A DNA stretch of 64,000 nt from Juglans regia (Eukaryota; Streptophyta; Magnoliopsida; Fagales; Juglandaceae). The stretch covers positions 7,593,053-7,657,052 of the forward strand of contig NC_049905.1 of NCBI RefSeq assembly GCF_001411555.2, written 5' to 3'. The translations under genes and the position numbers were made by a program. Every line of letters starts with the position of its first letter. The stretch's first letter is position 1. Below are positions 9,116 through 23,335 of this stretch, in pieces. Below the pieces are notes generated by a model that saw nothing but the letters and a program-made list of their open reading frames with translations, was not told where the DNA came from and did not search any database.

Positions 9116-9994
9116 ATGTTAGGAGAAAAATAAATATAGATATTTGTGATCACTAGTGCGTAAATATTGTATAAGTATTGCGTAATATTTTTTTTAAAAA
9201 AATGAATAAATACGGGATCTATATGAAAAAAATTAATTTTTTAATAATAAATCTCACTATTTTATAAAATTGATTGCATGATACTTATACACTATACAAT
9301 TATCTCATTACTCTAAAAATATATATTGGACTTTTGGGGAACCCAATAAATTTTTTATAGCACATCAGAAAAAGACATCCCTTGATGAAAAAAAAAGACA
9401 TCCCTTTCCATCCCAATCAAGAAAAAAAAATCTCCATTAGGACATATCTTTTAAATAAAATATATAAAATGATAATTTTATATTTCTTTGTAACTATTTT
9501 GTAATTTTACTATAAACAGATTTAGTTAAGTGAAATTGAAATTATTTTTAATAAAATAATATAATTATATTGGCCAATTGTAAAATAACTATAAAATAAT
9601 TATAATTGTATTATTATCCACAAAAAATAATGAAGCTAAAATATTGACTCAATCTCGTATTCTTTGGATAGATGGAGGAAATGATCTTGACCACAAAAGA
9701 AAGAAATTTTTGTGCAAGACCACGAAAGATTTGTGAGACTATGATATAAAGCTATAATGGATATGATCGACTATAGTTGATGAGGGGAAAAAAATAAGAT
9801 AAAAATAAAAATAAGTATGTGACGTAAAAATGATGAGTAAAATTATTCGATGTCGGATATAGCTTTCTACACTCTCATACGCTAGACCGGGATCAAATCA
9901 ACAACAGATATCCATTTTCTACTTTGATAAAAGAGAGAATTTAATATTTTTTCTATGAAGAAGAGAAAAAAAAAAAAGTAATCCAAGATATAGT
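9116..9994. other. AT-rich intergenic DNA, no gene
   Basis: Only short, low-complexity frames were seen. There are several poly-A runs. A possible MITE remnant lies at 9450-9610. Confidence 0.4.
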
Positions 9995-10185
9995 CTCACT
10001 TCGTTTGAAACTTAAACCTATCTCAATTTATTATTACAATTTTTTAAAATCTCAACATAAAATATAATAAACAATTCAATTTTTTTAAATCTCAAAATAA
10101 TAATAATATTAAAAAATAATATTTTAATAATATTTTATTATCTAAACTCAACTCAATTAAACTCCAATATCCAAACACAGCCTGA
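9995..10185 (-). mobile_element. MITE, GAGATGAGAT family
   Basis: Core AAATCTCAAAATAATAATAA and ends CGTTTGAAAC..TATCCAAACACAG are typical of the family. It is an older, diverged copy. Confidence 0.65.
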
Positions 10186-10789
10186 GAATGAGTAAGCCAC
10201 AAGTATTTTTTTTTAAAAAAAAAAGTAAGATCTATTATTAAAAAAAAAATTATATATTTTTTATATAAATCTCTTATTCAAACATATTTTTAAAGAAATA
10301 TTACGAAATTTACACATTATAAACTATAAATATCATTCTAAAAAAAGAAAAAAGTACCACTGAATTGAGTGACACATAAATTCCAATTTGGTTGGTGGTA
10401 TAGCCACATCAATCCTAGTCTGCGGTCAACATGGTGCGGGGGTCTCCTTTTGTCGAAAGGTTTGCTCACCTCCAATCAGTCTTGACTCTTGGAGTCAGGG
10501 AAAGCTGGCCGGAGACTCTTCTTAAAGGACATGCTTCGATCATTTCTTCGTCTTTAATCCTAAATTATTGTGGTTTTTTTTAACGTCTTCTGAAATAAAT
10601 GTCCGCTTTCAACATCTCTGTAGATATGAAGGTTTCGTCATGTGTTGACGAAATACGGCCGACACCCAATACGAGAAATCCCAACGTGACAAGAAATTGT
10701 GTTCAGGTCTTCTTCCTTTTTGATAAATTGGTTTACATACTCTGAATGCTGATTCTGATTTTTTTTAGGACTTTTTTAGTCTTTTAGGC

Positions 10790-10985
10790 CTTGTTTGTTT
10801 TGAAAAAATATCTCATCTCATATCATCTAATTATTACAACTTTCTCAACTTTTAATATAAAATAAAATAAATAATTCAACTTTTTTAAATCTCAAAACAA
10901 AAATAATATTAAAAAATATACTCTAAAAATATTTTATTCAACTTTTTAATTTTAATCTCATCTCATTTCCGAAAACAAACGTGAC
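10790..10985 (-). mobile_element. MITE, GAGATGAGAT family, well preserved
   Basis: The terminal inverted repeats are clear: CTTGTTTGTTTT then ATCTCATCTCA on the left, TCTCATCTCA then AAAACAAACGTGA on the right. The core has the common AAATCTCAAAACAAAAATAA. It is about 196 bp long. Confidence 0.8.
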
Positions 10986-11852
10986 TTAATTAATTTTCTG
11001 GGTTTCATGCTATTTCTATGTTTATCAAACTAAAAATAGAAACCATAAGTTTAAAGTTTAAGATTACAGTACATGATTTCTTGGTTCAAATGCCACCAAC
11101 ACCCCTTCTATCAAGGTGCCTTCGTCGCTCTTGATTTCTACCGCCGCCACCGCCACTGCCACCACCGCTACAATTAATGGTTTTTCTAGTATGGGGGGCT
11201 ATATAGATATGGTCCTATTATCCTCGACCAGCGACCCAAGTGATTTAAGCAAATATGATTCAAATCAGATAAGCAAGTTGCAAACTGAACCTCGGAAACC
11301 CTTTATCTCCCAATCATGTAAGCATGCAGTAACCTGGTCTTCATTCTTTGCACTCTTGAGATTATTCATACATGCACAAACATGGACCATATAAAGGCTA
11401 GTAAACAATCAATGAAAACTAACCCTAACCAGCCACAGAACTGCACCAGCAAGCAATGATCAGTGAAACATTAGATGAAAACATGACCAAGAAATAAAAT
11501 ACTAATACATACTAGTCCACATTAGTTTCCAAATTGTACATCCAAGACATCTTTTTCTTCAAATCGTTTCCTGATTAGGAGATATTTTAATGAAACAATG
11601 GTAAAGGTTGACAGTAATACAATCAGACCATGAACTATTTGAAATCTTAAAAAAAAGAGGGTAAAAATTACTTTGAGTAATAGGAAGAGTGATAATTGGG
11701 AAAAAAAATTGTTTCTTTGTAGTTACTACAAAAGAGAAGCAGGAGTGCAGGGGAATGCCAAGGCTAGGTCATAACTAGTGGAGACTAGTCTGACTAGACT
11801 TACTGGGGTCAATTAAGAGAATGTAAATCAACATAATGGTTAAGTTGGCTCT
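10986..11852. other. Intergenic, no supported gene
   Basis: A GCC-rich patch at 11110-11180 gives an Ala/Thr-rich frame that lacks an ATG start and any known motif. The rest is the 3' flank of the SDR gene. Confidence 0.45.
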
Positions 11853-13815
<1,963 letters not shown>

Positions 13816-14997
13816 TGCAGCCGCCCAGCAAGCAAGCAAGCAGTGCGGGGAGTTCGAGGTTCACGGTCGGACAGTCATTCAAGTAATCGCGCCTCAGGAT
13901 TCTAACTCAAGGAGTGATCTCACATGAATTTGTGAATTTAAGTGAAAAAGCGAGGAAAAATAGTAACGTTTATACGGTCGTATTGTGTAATTATTTTAAA
14001 AAATAATGTGATTTATTATTAAACAGATGTCGATGTATTTTTTGGCTTTAATGGTATGGTGGAATGATCCTCTCTGGTTCTTGATGTGGTGCGTTTGGAG
14101 TGTTCATTCATAGCTTGTTTAGTGATATATTTCTTGAAATAAAGAAAATGAATATTTACGTAGTTCGATATTGAGATCTACATCTATAAATTTTGGGTGT
14201 AAAATCTACTATAAATATAATGAATAAAAGTTCTCTATTATCACAATTCTTTACAATCAATCTAATCATTATTTATTCATTAGAATTTTTCTTAACTTTT
14301 AAACAAAATATAAAAAAATAAGATAATTTTTTTAAACTTTAAAATCGAACAATATTTTAACTTTATAATATTCTTATTTAATTTTTTTCATCTCTTTTTC
14401 TAAAATCTAATAAAATATCACAATTTAAATTATTTTACTATTATTTACGTAATATTTCAATATTAGTAACGGTATTCTCATCTCATCTTCAAAGATGTCC
14501 TTAGTTCTCCGAAAGTTGTCTCGAACCTCTCTCTCTTGTTCTCTCTTTCATCTCAAACGCGCAGTTCTCCAGACTTAGAAAAAAGGAAGCCCCTCCTCTC
14601 TATTCCCTCTTCCCTCTTTTAAGTCCATTTTCCATGTTTTATGTCTTATCTTTAAGCTTTTATGTCTCATCTTTCCTTTATACTAGATCAAGCCTTGTTA
14701 TTGTTACACCCTCTATTTCTCCAATCCTTAATATCATAACGAGCTTTCATCTTCCATGAGCTTTTAGTGGGCTAAGAGGTGTAAATCGGACCACGCATAA
14801 GGTTAGACCAGACTGGTAGATATCAATTCAGCTACAGGTTTGGTCCAAAATTTATAGACTCAAGATCGAATCGAAATTCTTCAATTCAAATTTGTGAGAT
14901 TGAGACCGACCGATCTCAACTTTCGACTAGACCTAACCATTAGTCTAGTCGATTTTTTCGATCCAATCAAACTCCTTAGGGAAGGTTAGGTAACCAA
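13816..14997. other. 5' flank of the SDR gene and intergenic DNA
   Basis: No TATA box was fixed with confidence. A degenerate GAGATGAGAT MITE lies at 14265-14480. A pseudo-repetitive patch of GGACC/GACCGA motifs (14770-14980) resembles the repeats at 20382 and 40114. No gene was seen. Confidence 0.4.
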
Positions 14998-15190
14998 AAT
15001 AAAATATAAAATTCTCATCTCATCTCATCTCATTATTACACATTTTTCAAATCTTTATACAAAATATAATAAACAATTCAACTTTTTCAAATCCCAATAC
15101 ATATTTTTCAAATTCTAAAACAATAATAATATTAAAACATAATATTTTAAACTTCAAAACAAAACATAAAATTCTCATCTCATCTCTCAA
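14998..15190 (-). mobile_element. MITE, GAGATGAGAT family
   Basis: It starts TTCTCATCTCATCTCATCTC and has the AT core with TATACAAAATATAATAAACA. The right end repeats CTCATCTCATCTC. Confidence 0.7.
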
Positions 15191-16817
15191 ATCTACTGAA
15201 ACTCCTACTGAGTGAGCTTTAAACTTTGAGCTCATTTTAGATTTTGACAATTTAAAGTATGTCAGATAACTTAATACGTAAATTATAAACAATGATGGAG
15301 TTTGTACAAAATGTAATTTTTCAAAGAAAAAAAATTGTAATCTTTAAGGGCGCATGGCTTAACTGAATATGTGGAGGGTGTAGTTATGGGTGTTCTTCTC
15401 TTTAAAAGAGACAAAAGAAGTCGTAGACAATATATCTATCTAATCGTCATGGGTGATGATGGTACACATACATATTTATAAAATAGTTGACAAGTCTACC
15501 CGCTAATCAATCCAAAAATATGTCACGAGCATGAAAAACACCGACTAAGAGGCCGGTTGAATGAATCATTACCATTAAGACTATATATATATATATATAT
15601 ATATGAATGAGAGGTATTTTTATAAAATTATTTATAAAATTAACTTTATTTTATAAAAATATATTTATTGTTAAACATGATTGTCTGGCGAGCTCCAAAT
15701 AAGTAAATTCCATACATATCATTGGTAAAAAAAAGGATTCTACTAATAAAAAATAATTTTTTTTACACATTTTAAAGGTGGGTTCTATTGTTTTATAAAA
15801 TCTTGTATAAAATTTATCTATTTGAAACTTATACAAATTATTTCTCGACTAAAAGATTGTGAAAAAAATTATGTATATCATTACTCATATTTTTTTCCAT
15901 AAATGCTTACATAAACATTTTCACACACACTATATATATATACACACATATATAATGGTAATTGCCTAGTTTGTTTTAGATGAGTTAATATAAAAGTTTA
16001 AAGTTGAATAAAATATTGTTAGAATATATTTTTTTAAATATTATTTTTATTTTAAGATTTAAAAAAATTTAATTTTTAATTTTATTTTATGTAAAAATTT
16101 AAAAAAATTATAATAAAGAGATGAGATGAAAATGATTACGAAAACATACATATTAACTATGTAGGTATGATCTCTTGAGCTCCACATGGCAGACGTGTAG
16201 AGGAAGATCAGGATAGATGGTGCATGCATGCCTTGTTGGCGCACTGGGTTTTAGATGAGCAGGACATCCTCTGTCAAAGAGTGTCGACTCTTGATAAAAA
16301 TATTATATATACGTACCTGGGTTTTGGCTGTCATTGTATGGTACTTAGGAATTGTAGGACTTGATCTTTGGCTTCTATGGTACTGGCCAAAGTTGCCAAA
16401 CATATACAATTAAGTTTAACTATATATATATATATATATATATGATAACTTAATAGGAGAAAACTTAATTTAATTCATATTAATTGCATTGATATGGTTG
16501 ATTTAGCTATAAGTAATTAAATCATGTAAACTAAAAATATAATCTCCTCTAATAAAATCCTAAATACAAGTCAACAAGTTTTTTCGAGAAAATCTTAACT
16601 TATAATTAACGACTTGACTTGGTTGAAACTTGACTCATTAGATGCGTATAATTTTTTTTATTACGATTATATACGAAGCATGCATTTCATATCCAACGAC
16701 GAGAATTGAATCCAAACTAGTTAATTTATTTGTCGCTTATAACATATATGCTAGTTGTATTAAGTTTTAAATCCTCGAAGACATGATTTGAAGGATCCTA
16801 GGAATGATTTGTTCCTG

Positions 16818-16851
<34 letters not shown>

Positions 16852-17298
16852 AATTGAATTTCAAATTAACAGGGTGCGAAATTTTGTCGAGTTAAAATTA
16901 AATATAGTTGTGTAAAAGATTGTGAAAAAATCAGTTGTGTGACGTTTATCATTTTTCCTTACAATAATATATCTTTTTTTTAGTAATTAAAATTGCTTAG
17001 TTGTAATTAATTAATTTAATCCATAATTGACAAGTACTATAAAATAAGAACATGCTGAAAAGAAATCATATCTTCATTGTAGTTTTTTATATTCAATATA
17101 TAAGAACATACTTAAATCATATTAATTAAGTACTTGATGACCAAATTAATGTGGATATTGGGTTATAATATATATAGTTGGAGACAGCATATAATTTTGC
17201 CATCTGATCATTTTGAGTGTGTAGCCTTAATTTTGAAGGTATAGATCATCAAATCCATAAAAAAAAAAATTAAAAAAAAAATAAAATTAAAGTTAAAT
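15191..17298. other. AT-rich intergenic DNA with (TA)n tracts
   Basis: No gene was seen. Pure (TA)n runs lie near 15585-15604, 16420-16443 and 16819-16850. Another GAGATGAGAT MITE copy is listed separately. Confidence 0.5.
15967..16132 (+). mobile_element. MITE, GAGATGAGAT family
   Basis: It reads TTTGTTTTAGATGAG at the left, AAAGTTGAATAAAATATTGT in the core and AGAGATGAGATGAAAATGA at the right. Confidence 0.65.
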
Positions 17299-17329
<31 letters not shown>

Positions 17330-17442
17330 ACATCCAGGAAATTACAGATGATCTCACAAATCTAGATGCAGGCCAGCCTTCTGCCCCCCTTGAACACAAA
17401 AATTTCTCTCTCTCTCTCTCTGATATCTCTGAATCCTTGGAA
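17299..17442 (+). promoter_or_regulatory. Putative core promoter and 5' leader of the zinc-finger gene
   Basis: A (TA)n tract (17299-17329) could act as the TATA region. A CT repeat (TTTCTCTCTCTCTCTCTC, 17403-17420) lies just upstream of the ATG, as in many plant leaders. No start site can be fixed from sequence. Confidence 0.35.
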
Positions 17443-18189
17443 ATGGAGTCTGATCCTGATCAGCAGCCATTAACCCCAGAAAACAATATGGAGCAGCTGC
17501 AGGTGGCGACCTCAGAACATGAGAATGATCATGACGACCATAGGGCATCATCAACCCAATTAACCAGGTCCTATGACTGCAACTTCTGCAAAAGAGGCTT
17601 CTCAAATGCACAAGCCTTAGGCGGCCACATGAATATCCACCGCAAGGAAAAGGCCGCAAAGCTCAAGCAGCATGCGCAGTACCGATTCGTCAATCACGAA
17701 AGTAATAAGCAACCATATTCTTCGAACAATATCCCATTAATAAAGCCGCCGGGGATGATGATCACTGACACTACTTCTACTACTATTTCCTTGTATAACT
17801 CTCCATTACCTATGAATAATAATTCTTCATGGCCATTAATGGAAGCCAAGCCTGGAGACGAAAGAAGCAGCATGATCAAATGGCCTTGGATTCCTAGTCA
17901 ACATGATGATCATACGGCTATTAGGGATGAATTAACCCATGACGTTGGTGATGATCATGATCAAGTCGGCCAGCAACTTCCAGTACTATTTTTCCAAACA
18001 GCATCATCAGACGACAAAGATCAAAAGCCAGACAATCAACTTCATGGGAAAACTCATGAGCAGGATTTTTCATCACTAGCCCATGATCAGATCAACTCGA
18101 CAGGTTCGGAGATAGACCTTGAGCTTAGACTGGGGCATGAGCCTAATCAGGACCCATCAACAGCAACTGGTACTAGAAAGTTTTTCTGA
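17443..18189 (+). CDS. C2H2 zinc-finger transcriptional repressor, SUPERMAN/TAC1 type
   Basis: Intronless gene of 248 codons; the first ATG of the frame is at 17443. One zinc finger (Cys46, Cys49, His62, His66) carries the plant-specific QALGGH helix in the form [15 protein letters not shown]-terminal EAR motif, IDLELRLG (about 224-231), predicts recruitment of TOPLESS-type corepressors. The middle is low-complexity and rich in Asp, His and Ser. One finger plus terminal EAR and no intron is the layout of SUPERMAN, RABBIT EARS and TAC1-like proteins, nuclear regulators of organ boundaries and growth. Which subgroup it belongs to is not clear by eye. AT-rich DNA flanks it on both sides for kilobases. 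Confidence 0.92.
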   Translation: MESDPDQQPLTPENNMEQLQVATSEHENDHDDHRASSTQLTRSYDCNFCKRGFSNAQALGGHMNIHRKEKAAKLKQHAQYRFVNHESNKQPYSSNNIPLIKPPGMMITDTTSTTISLYNSPLPMNNNSSWPLMEAKPGDERSSMIKWPWIPSQHDDHTAIRDELTHDVGDDHDQVGQQLPVLFFQTASSDDKDQKPDNQLHGKTHEQDFSSLAHDQINSTGSEIDLELRLGHEPNQDPSTATGTRKFF

Positions 18190-18198
18190 ATTTTGGAC

Positions 18199-18231
<33 letters not shown>

Positions 18232-19094
18232 TATATCATGGTATTATTCCCACCCTATTATCATTTTTTTTTTTGAGTAGTTATTATATTTTTGTATCCT
18301 GCTACTACTGTAGAACGAATTTCCCTTTTATATCATGTGTAATATTAATGGTGCATGTAGTTTTCTCTTTTATTTTCCTCATTTTAAACGCCATGTGTTC
18401 AGATATATATGTAATCTTTCATATACAGTTCGATCCATTTACTGCATTTGGAAGTGACTAATTAATGTTTGTAATCAAATGTTCATGATCATGATCTAGG
18501 AATTAATTAATTATTCGATCTGTGTTCTGATTTTTCAAATTTATCCGAAGGTTTCGGCCTGTCGATCGAACTCATGTTTGCAGTAGTACTAGATCAGAGA
18601 AAGCTAGATTAACACAAAACACCTGATAAATACAAGTACTACTAATTTTGATACTAATTCATGATCATATTGATCATCGGTAGATCTAGTACTACTACTG
18701 AAACCTAGTCTGCAGTGAATTAATTTCAAAGCAATTTAAGAAATGTAGGTGAGAAAGCAATGAGGCCGCGTGTATATATAATTCCAGTCTGGAACATGCC
18801 TGCCATGCACTGAAACCCTAGTAATTAGCATTTTCATATATATACAGAAGTAAACGATCAAGGAGGCTTCCTAATTAATTAAGCTAGAAATTAAACTTGG
18901 CTAGGTTTGTATGTTCATGTGTTCGATCTTGCATGAACATGATCATGTGTAATTAAGATAGCTCATAATTAATGATTAAGTACTGAAAGTTTCTAATTCT
19001 GATCAGCTGCTGATCTCTTAATTATATACTTAATTTGTGATACAAAATATGATCCATTAATACTCCACATGAGTCGAGCGAGCATCTATATAGA

Positions 19095-19250
19095 ATGAGT
19101 TCTTCTACATACAGTCATTTTTGCATACTTCTTACGCATTCTATGATGTAATTGGCCAAAACAATTATTTTATATTAAAAAAAGTGATGCAGCCAATCAC
19201 ATTAGTGAAATGCATAAAAAATATGAAAAAGTGACTGCACGTAAAGTTTT
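19095..19250 (+). mobile_element. Small MITE with long imperfect TIRs
   Basis: The left arm ACATACAGTCATTTTTGCAT pairs with the right arm, read backwards, as ACGTGCAGTCACTTTTTCAT. The arms continue for about 55 bp each around a short centre (AATTGGCC / GATTGGCTG). Confidence 0.65.
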
Positions 19251-19270
19251 TCATATATAATATATGGGCT

Positions 19271-19303
19271 ATTCATATATATATATATATATATATAGAA
19301 CTA

Positions 19304-19350
<47 letters not shown>
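19271..19350 (+). repeat. (TA)n microsatellite, two adjacent tracts
   Basis: Two (AT)n runs of about 22 and 36 bp are separated by AGAACTACACTAG. They are the longest of about ten such tracts in the window. Confidence 0.9.
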
Positions 19351-19351
<1 letters not shown>

Positions 19352-20381
19352 TAGATTGTATCGGAAAAGAAGAATTTTGGTAAGGAAATTAATTTGGAGA
19401 CAAGGGTTATCTGATATCATGTAAGTAATATCATGTGTGTGTGCAGTACTCGCTCGAATTTGCATGAAGTCATGATGAGCACTGCTTTCAACAAAGTTTA
19501 CATGACCTTGTACATGCATATTGGCCTGTTTGCATGATGAATTCATGTGGGATTCTAGAGGATTTCCTTTGTTTTACCAGAAAGTACTTTTACCTGATAT
19601 TAAAATGATCAAAAATATTTTGTGATCTGATATAATTGATCTGTATGTATGTGTGTGTGTGTGTATATATATATTTATATATATATATATATATATATGT
19701 TTGCATGAAGCTAAGTGACTGCTTTCAAGATTGGATCGAGCTGTTTACATGCATGCATGACCTTGCATGTACATGCTAGTTAGCTAGCGCTAAAGCTTTA
19801 AGCTGCTAGTACCATTGCTGCCATGCATAAATATTTATTTATATATATATATATATTTCCGCCGGAATTATACAGGAGTAATTTGTTTTAGCACTTGGCG
19901 GCCTAAAACAAGCTGATCATCATGTACTTGTGACAACAAGATGATCAATTAGCTCGTGCAAGAAAGAATTCCTTCAAAATATAGTCATCTGCATGCACTT
20001 ACTAATTAATGCATGCATGAATTTTCTTTTTTCTTTTTCGGTGAAAGATTGATTTATATTATATAGTCATCTGCAGCATGATCATGGATCAGTACTTTAT
20101 ATTATGAATCCAATTAATTATATGGATAAACGGGTGAAACAATATCGGTACTATATATATATATATGTACTTCATGAACTTAATTGATCATTTCCTAATT
20201 AAGATATTCATAATTAACCACTTAATTAGCTCTGGGGTCGATCGATTGAACGAGTACGTACGTAGTACATATTATGGATGGGATCATGATTAATATCCAT
20301 CTTCCAGTAGTACTACAGTACTATATATTCATTCATCATTCTGAACATTATATATAGCATGAGTTGTTGGAGGAATTTAAT

Positions 20382-21060
20382 GTAGGGGTAAATTTTAATT
20401 GGAAAACCAAAAAATCGGATCGGACCGGTCTAAATCGGTGGAACTAGTCTGGAGCCGATTTCCTTAATTTCAAAATCGGCCGGTACCGGTTTAGTTCCGA
20501 TTCTATACTTTTTGGGACTGGACCGGACCGTTTCAATATAATATATTTTAAATTAATTTTTTAAATATTAATTAAAATTTATATATGTAATATATATAAT
20601 AATATAAATTATAATTATATATAACATAATGTTATTATAATTTAATAAATTTATAACATAAAATCTTAATCTTAAACATGAAAGTTTATTTTATCATATG
20701 CTTTAAACATAATATATATATATATATATATTAATAACATTTTATAGCAGTTCTTTTATAGCATATTCTTTTTTTTACACAACAGACATTTTGTTTATTA
20801 AGCAGATTTGTGTAAATAGTAACAGATTTTTAATAAAATAGATTTTTTTAAAGTAGTCCTTTTTTTAAATAGATTTTTTATGACAAATTTACATTTTATT
20901 AAAATCGAAAAACTGGATCGGAACCGGTAAAATCGGAGGTACCGGTTTAAGAGGGCAATTGGTGCGTAATCTATTTTAAAAAATGTAAAATTGATATATA
21001 CCGATTCGGTCCTAAATTTTGTTCAAAATTGGATTGAACTAGACCGAACTTGTTACATCC
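20382..21060 (+). mobile_element. Putative non-autonomous DNA element with CCGG-rich ends
   Basis: It begins TAGGGGTAAATTTT and ends near TTGTTACATCC. Both ends are rich in GGACCGG and ACCGGTT motifs and the centre is nearly pure A/T. It shares this layout with 40114-40815. It has no coding capacity. The end points are approximate. Confidence 0.45.
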
Positions 21061-21281
21061 ATATTTTTTACAATTGAGTTTAATTAGGCTGATGTGTGTG
21101 TGTGTGTGTATATATTTATATATGGTGATCATTATAACATAATTAATTCAACTAACCAAGATTAATGGAAAATTTTTAAACCTGGCTTAATTAACTGGAA
21201 TATTGTTAATGTGGGTGTCAACTAATTCCTTGTTTAAATTAAAGGATGAACAACATGAAGTCAAAAGTGAATTAATAGGCC

Positions 21282-21472
21282 GTCTGGTTTGGATAGTGAA
21301 ATTATCTCAACTTATTTCATCTTATTTCATTTAATTATTATAATTTTGTCAAACTTTCAAATAAAATATAATAAACAATTTAACATTTTTAAATCTTTAA
21401 ACAAAAATAATATTATAATAATATTTTATTCAATTTTTATCTCATTTTAACTGATCACTATCCAAACTAGAC
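21282..21472 (-). mobile_element. MITE, GAGATGAGAT family, with clear TIRs
   Basis: The left end GTCTGGTTTGGATAGTG pairs with the right end CACTATCCAAACTAGAC (16 of 17 bases). The core carries the family's ATAAAATATAATAAACAATT. Confidence 0.8.
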
Positions 21473-21599
21473 ATTAACATGTACATGATGATATGTTTAC
21501 CCAACTAATTATCATACAAAAATGGATGCAGCCAGGGTAAAAGAAATTATATTGGTCAGTAGTACTACTACTAGGTACCCCTATTATATATAGAGAAAT

Positions 21600-21745
21600 G
21601 TTTTGGCCACAAATCTTATAAAAGTAAAAATATAAATTGATTTAGTTGAATATAGTATGTTAGATTATAAAACTATTGTTATTGTAAAGTAAATTTAATG
21701 TATTATATAAAATTATATCAGTTTGTGAGTTTATTTTTCTTTTAA
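21600..21745 (+). mobile_element. MITE of the AAATACT..AGTATTTCTC family
   Basis: It starts AGAAATGTTTTGGCCACAAA and contains GTAAAGTAAATTTAATGTAT and CAGTTTGTGAGTTTATTTTT. These are the inner landmarks seen in the copies at 8930 and 46708. Confidence 0.55.
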
Positions 21746-21863
21746 AAAATATATGAATGACTTATATATATATAATACATATATATATATAGGAGAGAGA
21801 GAGAGGCCGCGACCTATATATACATTCCTGCCTAATGCCTGCCTCGGAAAAATGCATAAATTA

Positions 21864-22048
21864 AGAGAAATTCTCTTTGCCGTCCTGAGTGGGGGATTTC
21901 GTGTGTAGTCTCATTGATAAATGTGAGAAAAATGGAAAAAAAAATCATTTTAAAAAGGATATTATTATAATTTTAAATTTTTTTTAAACATAACTGTATG
22001 AACTTGCATGAGCAGTCCTCATTTAGAGATTGTATGTGGACTAACTCA
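21864..22048 (+). mobile_element. MITE, second copy at 52599
   Basis: It shares TGAGTG.GGGA, AGTCTCATTGATAA, ATCATTTTAAAAAGGATATT and the end ATGTGGACTAACTC with 52599-52799. No protein is encoded. Confidence 0.7.
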
Positions 22049-22204
22049 TATATTAATCATCCAGATCACTTGTACTGGCGTAGGTGATCACTTGAAAGCT
22101 GAAAGTTCTTCTCTATTTATTTGTTTCATCAATGCTATCAGCTTTTGAATATCGGAAAATGGAACCATGCAGTAGTTAATATGTACGTACAATCTTGGGT
22201 GCTG

Positions 22205-22580
22205 CTACCAAGGTCTTGAATTTCATACCGTATCGGCCAGTACGGTTGAAATATTTCGTTTCTATAGCGTAGCCAGTATAAAGAATGATATAGTTTCAAT
22301 CCGGTCATAATTTCAGCCAATATTTTGGCCTTAACCTTTTTTTTTTTCATTTTTTCAAACTGTAAGCTCATTTTTTGACCCTCCAATTCAGACTAGATTA
22401 TTTATAATTTATACATATATATTTATATATAATTTATTTATATAAACTATTATTTTAGAATATAATTTTTATATATTTATATATATAATTTATTCATATA
22501 TAGACTATTTCGAAATTGTATCCGAAACGATTTCAGTACCAAAATATTTTGTTTGAATGCCTCGACCGAAACAGTCACCG
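22205..22580 (+). mobile_element. MULE-type MITE, relative of 56459-56864
   Basis: It starts TTGAATTTCATACCGTATCG and ends in sequence rich in CCGAAAC and ACCGG. It has the same order of motifs (GCCAATATTTTGGCC, ATATAATTTATT) as the nested element at 56459, in inverse orientation for part of its length. The right end is uncertain. Confidence 0.55.
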
Positions 22581-23335
22581 GTTTAGACAAAAAGACCAAT
22601 TTGTTTTTAAACATTTTTTTAAATCTTTTAAATATTTTTAAAAGTAAAATAAAATTTATAAACTCATTAAAAAACACATCCTTAACTAATAATAATAATA
22701 ATAATAATAAGGAAATTGGTGAGGATCCTCGGTTCATTCCATCGTAAGATCTTGAACGTCATGCAAATCGAGGTAATTTTTTTTCTTTAATATATATATA
22801 TATATATAAAAATATATATCTTGAGCAGTTTTTTTTTTAAATATAATCAGTTTTTGAAGCAAGGTAATATTGGGTGGAGGTAATGGGTTTAACATAAAGA
22901 TCATAAGGTGTACTAAGAGCAGATGAAAATGAAGCAGCTTTAATAGTAGGAATACTACCAAGAATAATCAACCTATTAGCAATATCTAATGGGGGTAGCA
23001 GGCTATTCCTACTACAGTTTCTTTCAAAATTGTTGAAACATTTATTTCTGACATTGGTTATGGTGGCATTTTAAAACAACGGTTTCCCCAGACTCATTTG
23101 AACAAATTGTTCGTTTCTATTCTGGAGTCTGGAATAATACCACAGCTTAATTATAGTACTATTAAGTTTTGCTACTATTTTCAAAATAGATCGACATAAT
23201 AAAAAATTTCCTTATTTCCTCCATTTTTGCAAGAAATATAAAGTCCATTAGATCTTAAAATGGAGTTATGAACGAAATGGAGATATATTGGTTCATTATT
23301 GGCTCATCAAGTTGGTGGGACATATATCCCCACAC
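22581..23335. other. Intergenic, possibly upstream pararetroviral remains
   Basis: It contains an ATA triplet repeat near 22685 and a (TA)n tract near 22790. From about 22980 the composition changes to that of the viral relic that follows, but every frame is broken and I cannot name a domain. Confidence 0.4.

Larger units (their letters stand above)
18190..20381. other. Intergenic, 3' flank of the zinc-finger gene
   Basis: No gene was seen. The sequence is AT-rich with frequent GATCATG and GCATGCA palindromes and several (TA)n tracts. Confidence 0.5.

Noticed and set aside
11116..11394. 92-codon Ala/Thr-rich frame starting at a GTG
   Set aside because: It has no ATG, no homology that I recognise and no splice partner. 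The start is a simple GCC-type repeat.
17354..17659. Minus-strand frame opposite the zinc-finger gene
   Set aside because: It is the shadow of a real coding exon and has no features of its own.
19271..19350. CRISPR-like or regulatory array
   Set aside because: The repeats are simple (TA)n microsatellites in a plant nuclear genome.
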